The position numbers and the translations under genes were made by a program. Shown in pieces: positions 1 to 6,648 of a stretch of 10,549 nt of DNA. Under the pieces are notes generated by a model, which was not told where the DNA came from, made no database searches, and saw only the letters and a program-made list of their open reading frames with translations. The stretch comes from Anaerolineae bacterium. Its GTDB lineage: Bacteria > Chloroflexota > Anaerolineae > B4-G1 > SLSP01. The first letter of the stretch is position 1. The number at the start of each line of letters is the position of its first letter. The stretch covers positions 1-10,549 of the forward strand of contig JAFGNI010000747.1 of assembly GCA_016927095.1 (NCBI GenBank), read 5' to 3'.

Positions 1-710
1 CCTGGTATGCCTGCACCTACGCGCTGTATGTCGGGGTGCTCATGGCCTATTCCCGCAACCTCACCGAGCCGCTCGCGTTCTGCTTTGCTGCGTGGGGCGT
101 GATGCTATGGCAACAGGAGCGGCGGGCGTTCGCGGCGGCAGCGTTCGCCTGCGCCGGCCTGACCAAGGAGATCGCGCTCATCTTCCCGCTAGGCCTTTGC
201 ATCACGACGCTGCTCGATCGCAAGTTTGGACAGGCTGTTTGGGCTATCCTCGCTACCTTTCCCCTGTTGGTCTGGGAGCTCTACCTCGGCAGCGCCTTCG
301 GGCAGCTTCCGGTGATGTCCGGCCCGTCGTTGGAGCGCCTGCCGCTCGCAGGCATCCTACCGCACCTCAATGCCGACCCGGGTCGCCTGTCGGCCTTCCT
401 TTTCGCGGGTCTGCCGGCGTTCGCCGTGATACCGGTGGGCCTCTGGCTGCTCTGGAGACACGGACCATCGCAGCCCGCGATCTGGTGGGCCCTGTTGCAC
501 GGCGTTTTTGTGTTGTTGTTGCCCCTCAACGTCTACAACCACATCATGCACGCCGGACGCAACGCGGCTGGCCTTGTGATGTCCCTGGTCTTTCTGCTGC
601 CCTATCTCCACCGGTGGCTCCGGTTGGCCGGGCTGGTGGGAGCGTTGGCCCCGACGCTGATTTGGACTACGCCCGTGTTGCGATGGGCGCCGTGGCTGTC
701 GGAGGTCTAG
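1..710 (+). CDS. Polytopic membrane protein, C-terminal part (probable GT-C-type glycosyltransferase)
   Basis: The frame is open from the left edge (first full codon at 3) to TAG at 708-710, giving 235 visible residues; the start lies outside the window. The protein is made of successive hydrophobic segments separated by short loops, consistent with at least six membrane spans. The stretch around residues 15-65 combines a short loop 'NLTEPLAF', a hydrophobic helix, 'AGLTKEIALIFPLGL' and another helix. This arrangement is common in GT-C superfamily lipid-linked-sugar glycosyltransferases, where a 'T/K-E' loop follows a helix pair. The catalytic Asp/Glu of GT-C enzymes sits in the first periplasmic loop, which would be outside the window, so activity cannot be judged. 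By family, it would transfer a sugar from a polyprenyl-phosphate donor on the outer face of the membrane. It ends only 7 nt before a truncated oxidoreductase frame. The membrane protein call is firm; the glycosyltransferase call is an inference, and another multispanning family is possible. Confidence 0.6.
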   Translation, partial: WYACTYALYVGVLMAYSRNLTEPLAFCFAAWGVMLWQQERRAFAAAAFACAGLTKEIALIFPLGLCITTLLDRKFGQAVWAILATFPLLVWELYLGSAFGQLPVMSGPSLERLPLAGILPHLNADPGRLSAFLFAGLPAFAVIPVGLWLLWRHGPSQPAIWWALLHGVFVLLLPLNVYNHIMHAGRNAAGLVMSLVFLLPYLHRWLRLAGLVGALAPTLIWTTPVLRWAPWLSEV

Positions 711-717
711 CGGCGGG

Positions 718-1170
718 GTGAAGCAGGTCGCCGTCGCCGGCAAGTACGGCGGCAGCGACCCGGTCGGCGAGCGGCGACCTTACACCGCCATCAAGCAGGG
801 GGCCCAGTTCCCTTACCGTGCGATGCTGCCGTTGCGCATAGACGGTCTGTTGGTGGCGGGTCGTTGCGCCTCCGCGACGATGCTGAGGCACTACGGCGGC
901 AAGAACATGGTTAACACGATCGCCATTGGCCAAGCCGCCGGCGTTGCCGCCGCGCTCTGTGCGCAGACCGCGCCCCCGCCCCGCGACCTGGACTACCATG
1001 CGGACTACGGTCCCTCGGGGTCCGGGACTCTGGATTACCCCACCTATATCCGCTACCTTGGGATGTACACCCAGGTACCCTACTTCGTCCTCGAAGTCTA
1101 CCAGAACCGGGAAGAGCTTCTGAGCGCGCGCGATATCGTCAGACGGTCGATGGCTCCCACGACGCGATAA
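718..1170 (+). pseudogene. FAD-dependent oxidoreductase, C-terminal remnant lacking the FAD-binding N-terminus
   Basis: The 150-residue reading (GTG at 718, TAA at 1168-1170) carries the typical C-terminal block of FAD-dependent oxidoreductases of the FAD_oxidored type: 'FPYRAMLPLRIDGLLVAGRC' (about residues 36-55), then 'ASATMLRHYGG', then 'TIAIGQAAGVAAALC'. Full-length members are roughly 450-600 residues and begin with a Rossmann GxGxxG dinucleotide-binding motif; neither that motif nor the middle domain is present. Upstream the same frame is open only to about 661 (TGA at 658-660), and that stretch overlaps the membrane-protein gene without resembling oxidoreductase sequence. No SD precedes the GTG. 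I therefore read it as a broken 3' remnant left by a deletion, rearrangement or assembly join, not as a functional start. Its 3' end overlaps the convergent cyclase gene by 32 nt. The family assignment is good; whether the remnant is expressed is unknown. Confidence 0.75.
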
Positions 1171-1681
1171 CGCGCGCCGGCAGCCAGTTCTGGCCCGTCA
1201 CCTTCAGCGGGAAGCAGTAGAGCGTGAAGGTTCGGGGCAGTTGGTCCACGTTGCAGAGGTGCTCCACGGCAATTGCGCCGCGGTCCACGATATGCAGATC
1301 CATCGCCGAGTGGCGCTCGCTCCGCGCGCCGCCGTAGAGCCCCGGCGAGTCTACCATCAAGAGCTTCGCGCCGCGATCGATCAGCGCGTCGACCAACTCA
1401 TACTGGATGTCGGGGCAGTCTGTGTAGGTTGGCGTGCCGAAGTGCCGCTCCCATCCTGTGTTGAAGACCACTGCACAGCCCTCGGTGACATTGGCGAGGT
1501 CGACGCCCGCCAGGCCGATGCTACCGGCTGCGGCCTGTGTCCGGACGTCGAGACAGACCCCCGGTTGGATGAAGTCTTCCACCGGCGGTGCGTTTCCGAT
1601 AATGCCAATGTCCATATGCGTCTGTCCGCTGTTGTCCGTGGTAGGGGCCTCAATGGGGCGGGTCAGATCGAGCCACTGCAT
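1139..1681 (-). CDS. Small cyclase-family protein (kynurenine-formamidase-like fold) with an altered metal motif
   Basis: This 180-residue protein starts at ATG 1681 (minus strand), preceded by AAGGAGG at 1687-1693 with a 5-nt spacer. The N-terminus 'LDLTRPIEAP' and the C-terminal half, with 'LLMVDSPGLYGGARSERH', 'GAIAVEHLCNVDQLP' and 'FPLKVTG...PARVIA', follow the cyclase family (PF04199), which includes bacterial N-formylkynurenine formamidase. The usual metal motif HxxxHxDxxxH is only partly kept: H22 and D24 in 'GQTHMDIGII' remain, but the flanking His positions are Ser18 and Ile28. E140 occupies the conserved Glu position, while the upstream His position is Asp128 or the nearby H130. The protein is also shorter than the usual 200-260 residues. 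By family it would be a metal-dependent hydrolase of amides, lactones or similar substrates; its own activity is uncertain. It is a single-gene unit reading away from the GNAT operon and overlapping the oxidoreductase remnant at its 3' end. Confidence 0.8.
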   Translation of the reverse strand: MQWLDLTRPIEAPTTDNSGQTHMDIGIIGNAPPVEDFIQPGVCLDVRTQAAAGSIGLAGVDLANVTEGCAVVFNTGWERHFGTPTYTDCPDIQYELVDALIDRGAKLLMVDSPGLYGGARSERHSAMDLHIVDRGAIAVEHLCNVDQLPRTFTLYCFPLKVTGQNWLPARVIASWEPSTV

Positions 1682-1713
1682 AGTTGCCTCCTTCGCTGGT
1701 GAGTTGTGGGCCG

Positions 1714-1719
1714 ATTATA
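1714..1719 (-). promoter_or_regulatory. -10 box for the cyclase gene
   Basis: The minus strand reads TATAAT, a perfect sigma70 -10 hexamer, directly preceded by GTG. With initiation about 7 nt downstream, the leader would be about 25 nt and would contain the AAGGAGG SD at 1687-1693. No good TTGACA-like -35 lies at 16-18 nt spacing (ATCGCA at 17), so this is a -10-dominated promoter or needs an activator. A 6-bp inverted repeat (GCTGCT at 1747-1752, AGCAGC at 1770-1775) lies just upstream and could be a regulator site; this is not demonstrated. Confidence 0.45.
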
Positions 1720-1842
1720 CACCTCGTTGGGATCGATGCGATGCCGGCTGCTGTTGATCTGCTCAGGATAGCAGCGCGGCGTAGCCTCTGGAGAAGATGC
1801 CATTGCCCTGGTTCGGTGTATCATAGCTACAGAGAGAGGGAG

Positions 1843-1861
1843 ACGCGGGTTTCGTCCGCGT
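1843..1861 (+). promoter_or_regulatory. Leader hairpin just before the SD of the GNAT gene
   Basis: ACGCGG (1843-1848) and CCGCGT (1856-1861) form a perfect 6-bp stem around a 7-nt loop that a G-U pair can shorten. The hairpin ends 6 nt before the GGAGGT SD (1868-1873) of the GNAT gene at 1880, so it could affect ribosome access to the first gene of the run. There is no T-tract, so it is not a terminator. A 6-bp GC-rich stem can arise by chance in such DNA. Confidence 0.35.
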
Positions 1862-1879
1862 AGGCTCGGAGGTGCGCCG

Positions 1880-2326
1880 GTGACCAGACTGCGGATTGAG
1901 AAACTGACGGAGCTGCCGACGGCCGATCTCCAACCGCTGCTCGAAGAAAGCCAGAAGCAAGGCCACGAGCTGGTGACGCGGTTGATCGAAGAGTACGAGA
2001 GCGGCCAAAACCGGTTTGATGCGCCCGGTGAGGCGCTCTTTGGCGTCTACGCTGGCCGTGACCTGATCGCTATCGGTGGCCTGAACCAAGACCCCTACCT
2101 GCCCGATGGGCAGACTGGTCGGGTGCGCCACGTCTATGTGTTGGCCGACTGGCGGGGACGGGGCGTGGGCAGGCTCCTGGTGGATCGGATCATCACCGAG
2201 GCCCACGAGCACTTCCAGCGGCTCACGCTGCGCACCTTCAGCGACCGGGGCGACAGATTCTTCCGTTCGCTTGGCTTCGAGGCCGGCTCCCCGTTGCCCG
2301 GCGCGTCCCATCACATGGAGTTCTGA
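1880..2326 (+). CDS. GNAT-family N-acetyltransferase
   Basis: This 148-residue single-domain protein starts at GTG 1880, with GGAGGT at 1868-1873 and a 6-nt spacer. It has the order expected of GNAT acyl-CoA transferases: an N-terminal helical part, beta strands around 'ALFGVYAGRDLIAIGGL' (residues 52-68), the 'RHVYVLADWRGRGVGR' block with the acetyl-CoA pyrophosphate loop R92-x-x-G95-x-G97, and a final 'RFFRSLGFE' motif. It would transfer an acetyl group from acetyl-CoA to an amine in the cytosol; the acceptor cannot be predicted. The sequence 'GGLNQDPYLPDGQTGRVRHVYV' is close to the general small-GNAT type that includes MSMEG- and PhnO-like enzymes, without a firm subfamily. Its TGA stop (2324-2326) overlaps the ATG of the next gene, giving TGATG, which implies translational coupling with the GDPD-like gene. 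It is the first gene of the plus-strand run. Confidence 0.88.
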   Translation: MTRLRIEKLTELPTADLQPLLEESQKQGHELVTRLIEEYESGQNRFDAPGEALFGVYAGRDLIAIGGLNQDPYLPDGQTGRVRHVYVLADWRGRGVGRLLVDRIITEAHEHFQRLTLRTFSDRGDRFFRSLGFEAGSPLPGASHHMEF

Positions 2327-3126
2327 TGTCCTTGGATCTGCCCAGCCTCTGCGCCATGCCCGACAACGTTGTCGTGACCGCGCATCGCGGCTTCTCGGGT
2401 CTGTATCCGGAGAACACCCTCGAGGCGTTCACCGCTGCCATTGAGCTGGGGGTCGACATCCTGGAGTTCGACATCCGCGGGTCCCGGGACGGCGTGCCCA
2501 TCGTGCTGCACGACCGCACCCTTGACCGCACGGCGAACCAACCGGGTACACCGGACGAATACGACCTTGTCGAGATCAAGACCTTTGAAGCCTCCTACTG
2601 GTCGGGCGCCCACAATGATGGGGTCAAGCTCGACCATCCCTCAGTCCCAGGCGCCCGCGTTCCCACCTTTGAGGAGGTGCTGGACACAGTCGGGGGCGGG
2701 GTGGGGCTCAACATCCAGATCTATGACACCTCGCCGCCGATCCTAGAGGCTGTCTGCCGGCTCTACCGTGACTACGATCTCTATGCCCACGGGTACCTGA
2801 CCTTGTCGACGCTAGCCGAAGCCGCACTTGTCCGGGCCATCGATCCCGGCATCGAGCTCTGCGCAACGGAGCGTCAGGGAACGATGGATGTCGAGGCGCT
2901 TCGACGCCAGGCCGCCTTTGGATGCCGTTACGTTCAGCCGCTCAGACGCGACGTGACGCCTGCTCTCTGTAAGGCCGCCCGCGAGATGGGGCTCTGCGCC
3001 AACATGTTCTACGCTAACACCGACGAGGACAACCGGACCTACATTGCGATGGGCATTCAGGGCATCCTCACCGATCGCCCGGACATCCTGATCGCGACAC
3101 TTCGGGATCTGGGCCGCCGCGCATGA
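2326..3126 (+). CDS. Glycerophosphodiester phosphodiesterase (GDPD) family protein with an altered third metal ligand
   Basis: The 266-residue protein is a complete TIM-barrel GDPD domain. Visible signatures are 'AHRG' (H20, R21), 'PENTLEAF' (28-35), 'LEFDIRGSRDGVPIVLHD' with metal ligands E47 and D49 and catalytic H62, 'VPTFEEVLD' (112-120), and a closing 'GIQGILTDRPDIL'. Enzymes of this family hydrolyse glycerophosphodiesters to glycerol-3-phosphate and an alcohol. One departure stands out: the strand that normally reads 'E-I-K' and supplies the third acidic metal ligand reads 'LNIQIYD', with Gln131 and Tyr133 in place of Glu and Lys. There is no signal peptide, so the protein is probably cytosolic. 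ATG 2326 overlaps the GNAT stop and has GGAG at 2317-2320; an internal ATG for Met11 lacks an SD. The next gene starts 44 nt downstream. The family call is firm; substrate and activity are uncertain because of the ligand change. Confidence 0.9.
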   Translation: MSLDLPSLCAMPDNVVVTAHRGFSGLYPENTLEAFTAAIELGVDILEFDIRGSRDGVPIVLHDRTLDRTANQPGTPDEYDLVEIKTFEASYWSGAHNDGVKLDHPSVPGARVPTFEEVLDTVGGGVGLNIQIYDTSPPILEAVCRLYRDYDLYAHGYLTLSTLAEAALVRAIDPGIELCATERQGTMDVEALRRQAAFGCRYVQPLRRDVTPALCKAAREMGLCANMFYANTDEDNRTYIAMGIQGILTDRPDILIATLRDLGRRA

Positions 3127-3170
3127 CGTGGTTTTCCAGACCTTGATCACCAGAGGAGGGCGACCTCACT

Positions 3171-4667
3171 ATGCCGTTACCCGCACAGAGCGTCACCATC
3201 GCCATCTTGACCGACGTCCATTATGGTTCGTCTGGCCCGATCGCCCGGCGCCGCTCTGACATCGCCGGTATCCTGCTGCTGCGGGCCGTCCACCGGCTCA
3301 ACCGGCTGATCAGACCTGACGTCGTTCTCGTTCCAGGGGATCTCCTGGACGATGGCGCGGCCCCTGGTGCTGCCGAGCGCCTCGCCGAGATGCGCCTTAT
3401 CCTGGACAAGCTCGAGGCCCCCTACATCGCCATACCCGGCAACCACGACGGTAAGGTAGGCGACTTCTACAGCGTCTTCGACCGCCCGGACGACATCGTG
3501 GACATCGCCGGCGTGCGTTTCCTGCCTTTCATTGACCCGGAGGCGCCGGGCTACAACGCCACCCGTCCCCACGTGGAGTTAGCCCGCTTCCAGCAGGCCC
3601 GCTTCGGCTACAGCGGTCCTATCGTGGCACTGCAACACGTCTGCCTGGAGCCACCTGACCGCGTCGACGTGCCCTACAACTACACCAACGCCCCGGATAT
3701 CATCGAGGCGATGGCGGATGTCGGGGTGACGCTCTCCGTCAGCGGGCACCACCACGATGGCGCGCCCGTGGTCCGCAATGAGACGACGACCTTCGTCACT
3801 GCGCCGGCGCTCTGCGAATCACCATTTCTCTACACACTCATCACGCTGGATCGCGCGGGTGTGCATGTCCAGACGCAGCGTCTGGCGATGCCGCCTGAGT
3901 TGCGACTGGTCGATCGCCACGTCCACACGCAACTCGCCTACTGCAGTGAGAACATGGATGTCGTCAGTGCGATCAGCCTCGCCGAGGACTTCGGTCTAGC
4001 CGGCCTGGGTTTTGCCGAGCATTCGGGCCAGCTCTACTTTCCCGCGAATCATTACTGGGGTGGGGACTACGCCGAGGTGGGCGTTGCCGGTGCGCGCCCG
4101 GAGCACAACCGCGTGGCAGACTATCTGGCGCTCAAGCAGCGCTACGAGGCGGACGATGAAGGCCTCGTCATCCGCTTCGGTCTTGAGACTGACGTGGACT
4201 ACGCCGGCAACCTGGTGCTCAAGCCCAGTGATCGGGAGCGTGTTGACTACCTACTGGGCGCGGTCCACCGCACGCCCAGTTCCCGCCTGCCCGCGCCGGC
4301 TGTAAACACGATAGCGGACGAGTTCGTGGCGCTTGTGCGCGCGCTGCTCGCCGCCGGCGTCGACATCTTAGCTCATCCCTTCCGCCTCTTTCAACATGCC
4401 GGTCTGACGCCGCCCGACAACCTCTACCGAACCGTTGCTGCGCTGCTCCGCGAGCACGGTGTCGCGGCAGAGATCAACTTCCACGCCAACCGCCCGTCGG
4501 TCGCCTTTGCCCACGTCTGTCTCGAGGCCGGCGTCAAGTTCGCCTTTGGCAGTGACGCCCACCACCTCTATGAGATCGGCGAGTTTGCTGGCCACCTGCG
4601 GCTGTTGGCCGACGCCGGTTTCACCGGAGATCCGTCGGACATTCTTCTGCCGCCCTTTGTCCAGTGA
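3171..4667 (+). CDS. Two-domain protein: calcineurin-like metallophosphoesterase fused to a PHP-family phosphatase domain
   Basis: ATG 3171 follows AGGAGGG (3154-3160). The 498-residue product has two intact catalytic domains. Residues 8 to about 235 form a binuclear metallophosphoesterase: D15-x-H17, GD57 in 'VPGDLLDDG', 'PGNHDG' (N91, H92), H156 in 'LQHVCLEPP', and G192-H193-H194-H195. This is the motif order of CpdA/Icc-like phosphodiesterases. Residues 244-498 form a PHP domain of histidinol-phosphatase type: H250-x-H252, H284 in 'FAEHSG', E339 in 'FGLETD', H366 in 'GAVHR', H402 in 'LAHPFR', and the C-terminal D462-x-H464 in 'GSDAHH'. A plausible joint action is cleavage of a phosphodiester by the first domain and removal of the remaining phosphate by the second; this is an inference. 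There is no signal peptide. The next gene begins 13 nt after the stop. Met240 (ATG 3888) could give a free PHP domain if reinitiation occurs. Confidence 0.9.
   Translation: MPLPAQSVTIAILTDVHYGSSGPIARRRSDIAGILLLRAVHRLNRLIRPDVVLVPGDLLDDGAAPGAAERLAEMRLILDKLEAPYIAIPGNHDGKVGDFYSVFDRPDDIVDIAGVRFLPFIDPEAPGYNATRPHVELARFQQARFGYSGPIVALQHVCLEPPDRVDVPYNYTNAPDIIEAMADVGVTLSVSGHHHDGAPVVRNETTTFVTAPALCESPFLYTLITLDRAGVHVQTQRLAMPPELRLVDRHVHTQLAYCSENMDVVSAISLAEDFGLAGLGFAEHSGQLYFPANHYWGGDYAEVGVAGARPEHNRVADYLALKQRYEADDEGLVIRFGLETDVDYAGNLVLKPSDRERVDYLLGAVHRTPSSRLPAPAVNTIADEFVALVRALLAAGVDILAHPFRLFQHAGLTPPDNLYRTVAALLREHGVAAEINFHANRPSVAFAHVCLEAGVKFAFGSDAHHLYEIGEFAGHLRLLADAGFTGDPSDILLPPFVQ
3869..3885 (+). repeat. Perfect inverted repeat at the domain junction of the phosphoesterase-PHP gene
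   Basis: CCAGACG (3869-3875), a 3-nt loop CAG, and CGTCTGG (3879-3885) form a perfect 7-bp hairpin inside the coding sequence. It encodes the linker residues around Q234-L238 and ends 2 nt before the ATG of Met240, where the PHP domain begins. It may slow ribosomes between the two domains or mark an old gene junction; both ideas are speculative, and a few 7-bp stems are expected by chance in 10 kb. Confidence 0.5.
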
Positions 4668-4680
4668 GAGGAGATTCTGG

Positions 4681-6648
4681 ATGGACATCCGAACCTACCT
4701 GACGCGTGAGGCAGCTGCGCTCACCGACGCCAGCCTGCGGGATCTGCCCTCTGCAACCGCGTGGCCCGCAGAGCGGGCGCGCCGCCGGGCCCTCTACCTC
4801 GACCGTATGGGGCTGGCATCGCATCTGGCGGCGCCGCGCACCCCGCTGAATGTGCAGGTGACTGGGACACTGCGCCGCGAAGGCTACAGCGTCGAGAAGC
4901 TCTGCTTTGAGAGCCTGCCCCGGCTCTACGTCACCGGCAACCTCTACGTGCCCGAGGGCTTGTCAGCCCCGGCGCCTGCCGTGCTCTACCTCTGCGGCCA
5001 CTCGGGTACCCAGAAGATCCACTACCAGAGCCACCCACGGCGGTGGGCCCAGCTGGGTTTTGTTGCGCTGGTTGTCGACACCATCCAGTATGGCGAGATC
5101 CGCGGCGACCACCACGGTGTCTACAGCCAGGGTCGCTTCCACTGGATCAGTCGCGGCTACAACCCCGGAGCTGTGGAGTGCTGGAACGGCATCCGCGCCC
5201 TTGATCTGTTGGCCGCGCGGCCTGAGGTGGACGGCGAGCGGATGGGTGTCACGGGCATCAGTGGCGGCGGTGCCATCAGTTGGTGGCTCGCCGCCGCAGA
5301 CGACCGTGTCAAGGTCGTGGCCCCTGTCTGCGCCACAGGCACCCTCCGGAGTCACATCGCCGACCGCACCCTCGATGGCCATTGCGACTGCATGTTCCAC
5401 CTTAACCCCGACGGCTGGGATCTAGCCGACGTCGGCGCGCTGATTGCACCGCGCCCGCTACTCATTGCTAGCGCGAACCGCGACGGCCTCTACACCATCG
5501 AATCCATCCGCGAGACCTACGAGAAGCTGCAACGGCTCTATACTCACCTTGGCGCTGAGGACCGGATCGAGCTTGTGGAGACGCCGGGCCGCCATAGCTA
5601 CCACGAGAGCTCGCGCACGCGCATCTTCAGCCTCTTTCTGCGCGAGCTCGCCGGGCGCAACATCGCGCCCGAGGACGTTGGTGATCTCGATGTGACACAG
5701 GAGGAGGTCGATGGCACCGTCCTGCGCGTCTTCTACCCCGGCACTGATGTGACCATCCCCGCCGATGAGCGCACCACCGTGATCGACGACGTCTTTGTCC
5801 CTGTGGCCTATCCCGCTGTGGTCACAGGAAGAGCCCAGCTCGAGCGCCGCCGCGCCGCTGTCGTCGACGGCTTGCGCGAGACAGCCTTCCAGCGCTTCCC
5901 GGCGGTCGACGCCCCACTGGATCTGGAGATCCACCAGCGCTACGAGACCGACATAGCGTCAAACCTGCGCTTCCGCTTTACCGGCGAGCCCGGTTGGCGT
6001 CTGTCTGGCACCTACAGCCGGCGCCTCGATTGGGATGCGGACCAGGGCGTCGTAGTCAACCTGCGTCGGCCCGGTGAGGACCGCTGGGCCTATGCCGACG
6101 CCAGCCGCGACTTCCTGGGTCGCATCGGTGAGCGCTACGGCGTCGCCCAGGTCGAGACCCGCGGCTGCGGCGAGGCGGGTTGGGCACCTGAGCTGGATTG
6201 GCATGTCCGGCGCGCTGCCGCCATCCTCGGGCGCACCGTCGCCAGCATGCAGGTCTACGATACCCTCCGCGCGCTGCAGGCTGTGCGCCAACTCGAGGGT
6301 GTCGATCCCGACCGAGTTCTACTCGCCGGACGTGACCAGATGACCGTCATCGCCCTCTGTGCGGCGCTGCTGGACGGTCGCGTCAGTGGCGTGGTCATCG
6401 CTGACCCGCCGGCGACGCTTAACCGGGCCAGCCGCCCCGATGGGCGCGGCTCTGCCATTGAGCTGCTTCACGCCCTGCGGATCACCGACCTGCCCGAGAT
6501 CGCCGCGCTCCTCTGGCCCGCTGCCCTCATCTTCGTCGGCTGGCGCCCCGAGGCCTACCGCCTCGCCGAGGAGACCTACCGTAACCTCGGCGCTCCTGGC
6601 GTCGTTCGTCATCTGAAGCATCTCGATGACCTCGTCGCGCTGCCATAG
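4681..6648 (+). CDS. Two-domain alpha/beta hydrolase, acetylxylan-esterase-like
   Basis: I place the start at ATG 4681, because AGGAG at 4669-4673 lies 7 nt upstream and right after the preceding stop. The in-frame codons further upstream lie inside the phosphoesterase-PHP gene and translate to Arg/Ser-rich shadow sequence. The product is 655 residues. The first half is an active-looking alpha/beta hydrolase: oxyanion-side 'CGHSGTQK' (105-112), nucleophile S194 in 'TGISGGGAISWW', D268 in 'ASANRDGLYTIES', and H305 in 'TPGRHSYH'. The 'DGHCDCMFHLNPDGWDLADVGALIAPRPLLI' region (232-262), with its CxC, is characteristic of the large acetylxylan-esterase-like family of environmental bacteria. Residues from about 400 form a second hydrolase-like half ('YDTLRALQAVRQLEG', 'VLLAGRDQMTV') in which the nucleophile elbow has no Ser. 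No signal peptide is visible. By family it would de-esterify an acylated sugar or a similar compound; its substrate is unknown. The TAG stop is embedded in TAGTG. Confidence 0.85.
   Translation: MDIRTYLTREAAALTDASLRDLPSATAWPAERARRRALYLDRMGLASHLAAPRTPLNVQVTGTLRREGYSVEKLCFESLPRLYVTGNLYVPEGLSAPAPAVLYLCGHSGTQKIHYQSHPRRWAQLGFVALVVDTIQYGEIRGDHHGVYSQGRFHWISRGYNPGAVECWNGIRALDLLAARPEVDGERMGVTGISGGGAISWWLAAADDRVKVVAPVCATGTLRSHIADRTLDGHCDCMFHLNPDGWDLADVGALIAPRPLLIASANRDGLYTIESIRETYEKLQRLYTHLGAEDRIELVETPGRHSYHESSRTRIFSLFLRELAGRNIAPEDVGDLDVTQEEVDGTVLRVFYPGTDVTIPADERTTVIDDVFVPVAYPAVVTGRAQLERRRAAVVDGLRETAFQRFPAVDAPLDLEIHQRYETDIASNLRFRFTGEPGWRLSGTYSRRLDWDADQGVVVNLRRPGEDRWAYADASRDFLGRIGERYGVAQVETRGCGEAGWAPELDWHVRRAAAILGRTVASMQVYDTLRALQAVRQLEGVDPDRVLLAGRDQMTVIALCAALLDGRVSGVVIADPPATLNRASRPDGRGSAIELLHALRITDLPEIAALLWPAALIFVGWRPEAYRLAEETYRNLGAPGVVRHLKHLDDLVALP

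Noticed and set aside
92..721. Open frame of 209 codons overlapping the membrane-protein gene
   Set aside because: Translation is Arg/Gly/Pro-rich without family character; the other frame gives a clear membrane protein.
1803..1824. TTGCCC and TATCAT as a promoter for the GNAT gene
   Set aside because: Spacer is only 10 nt, and no -35 fits at 16-18 nt from TATCAT.
1880..2326. GNAT gene as the toxin of a toxin-antitoxin pair
   Set aside because: No small DNA-binding antitoxin gene is next to it; the neighbour is a GDPD-like enzyme joined by TGATG.
4435..4680. Upstream extension of the alpha/beta hydrolase (82 extra residues)
   Set aside because: It lies inside the phosphoesterase-PHP gene and reads as Ser/Arg-rich shadow; ATG 4681 has a proper SD and a family-like N-terminus.
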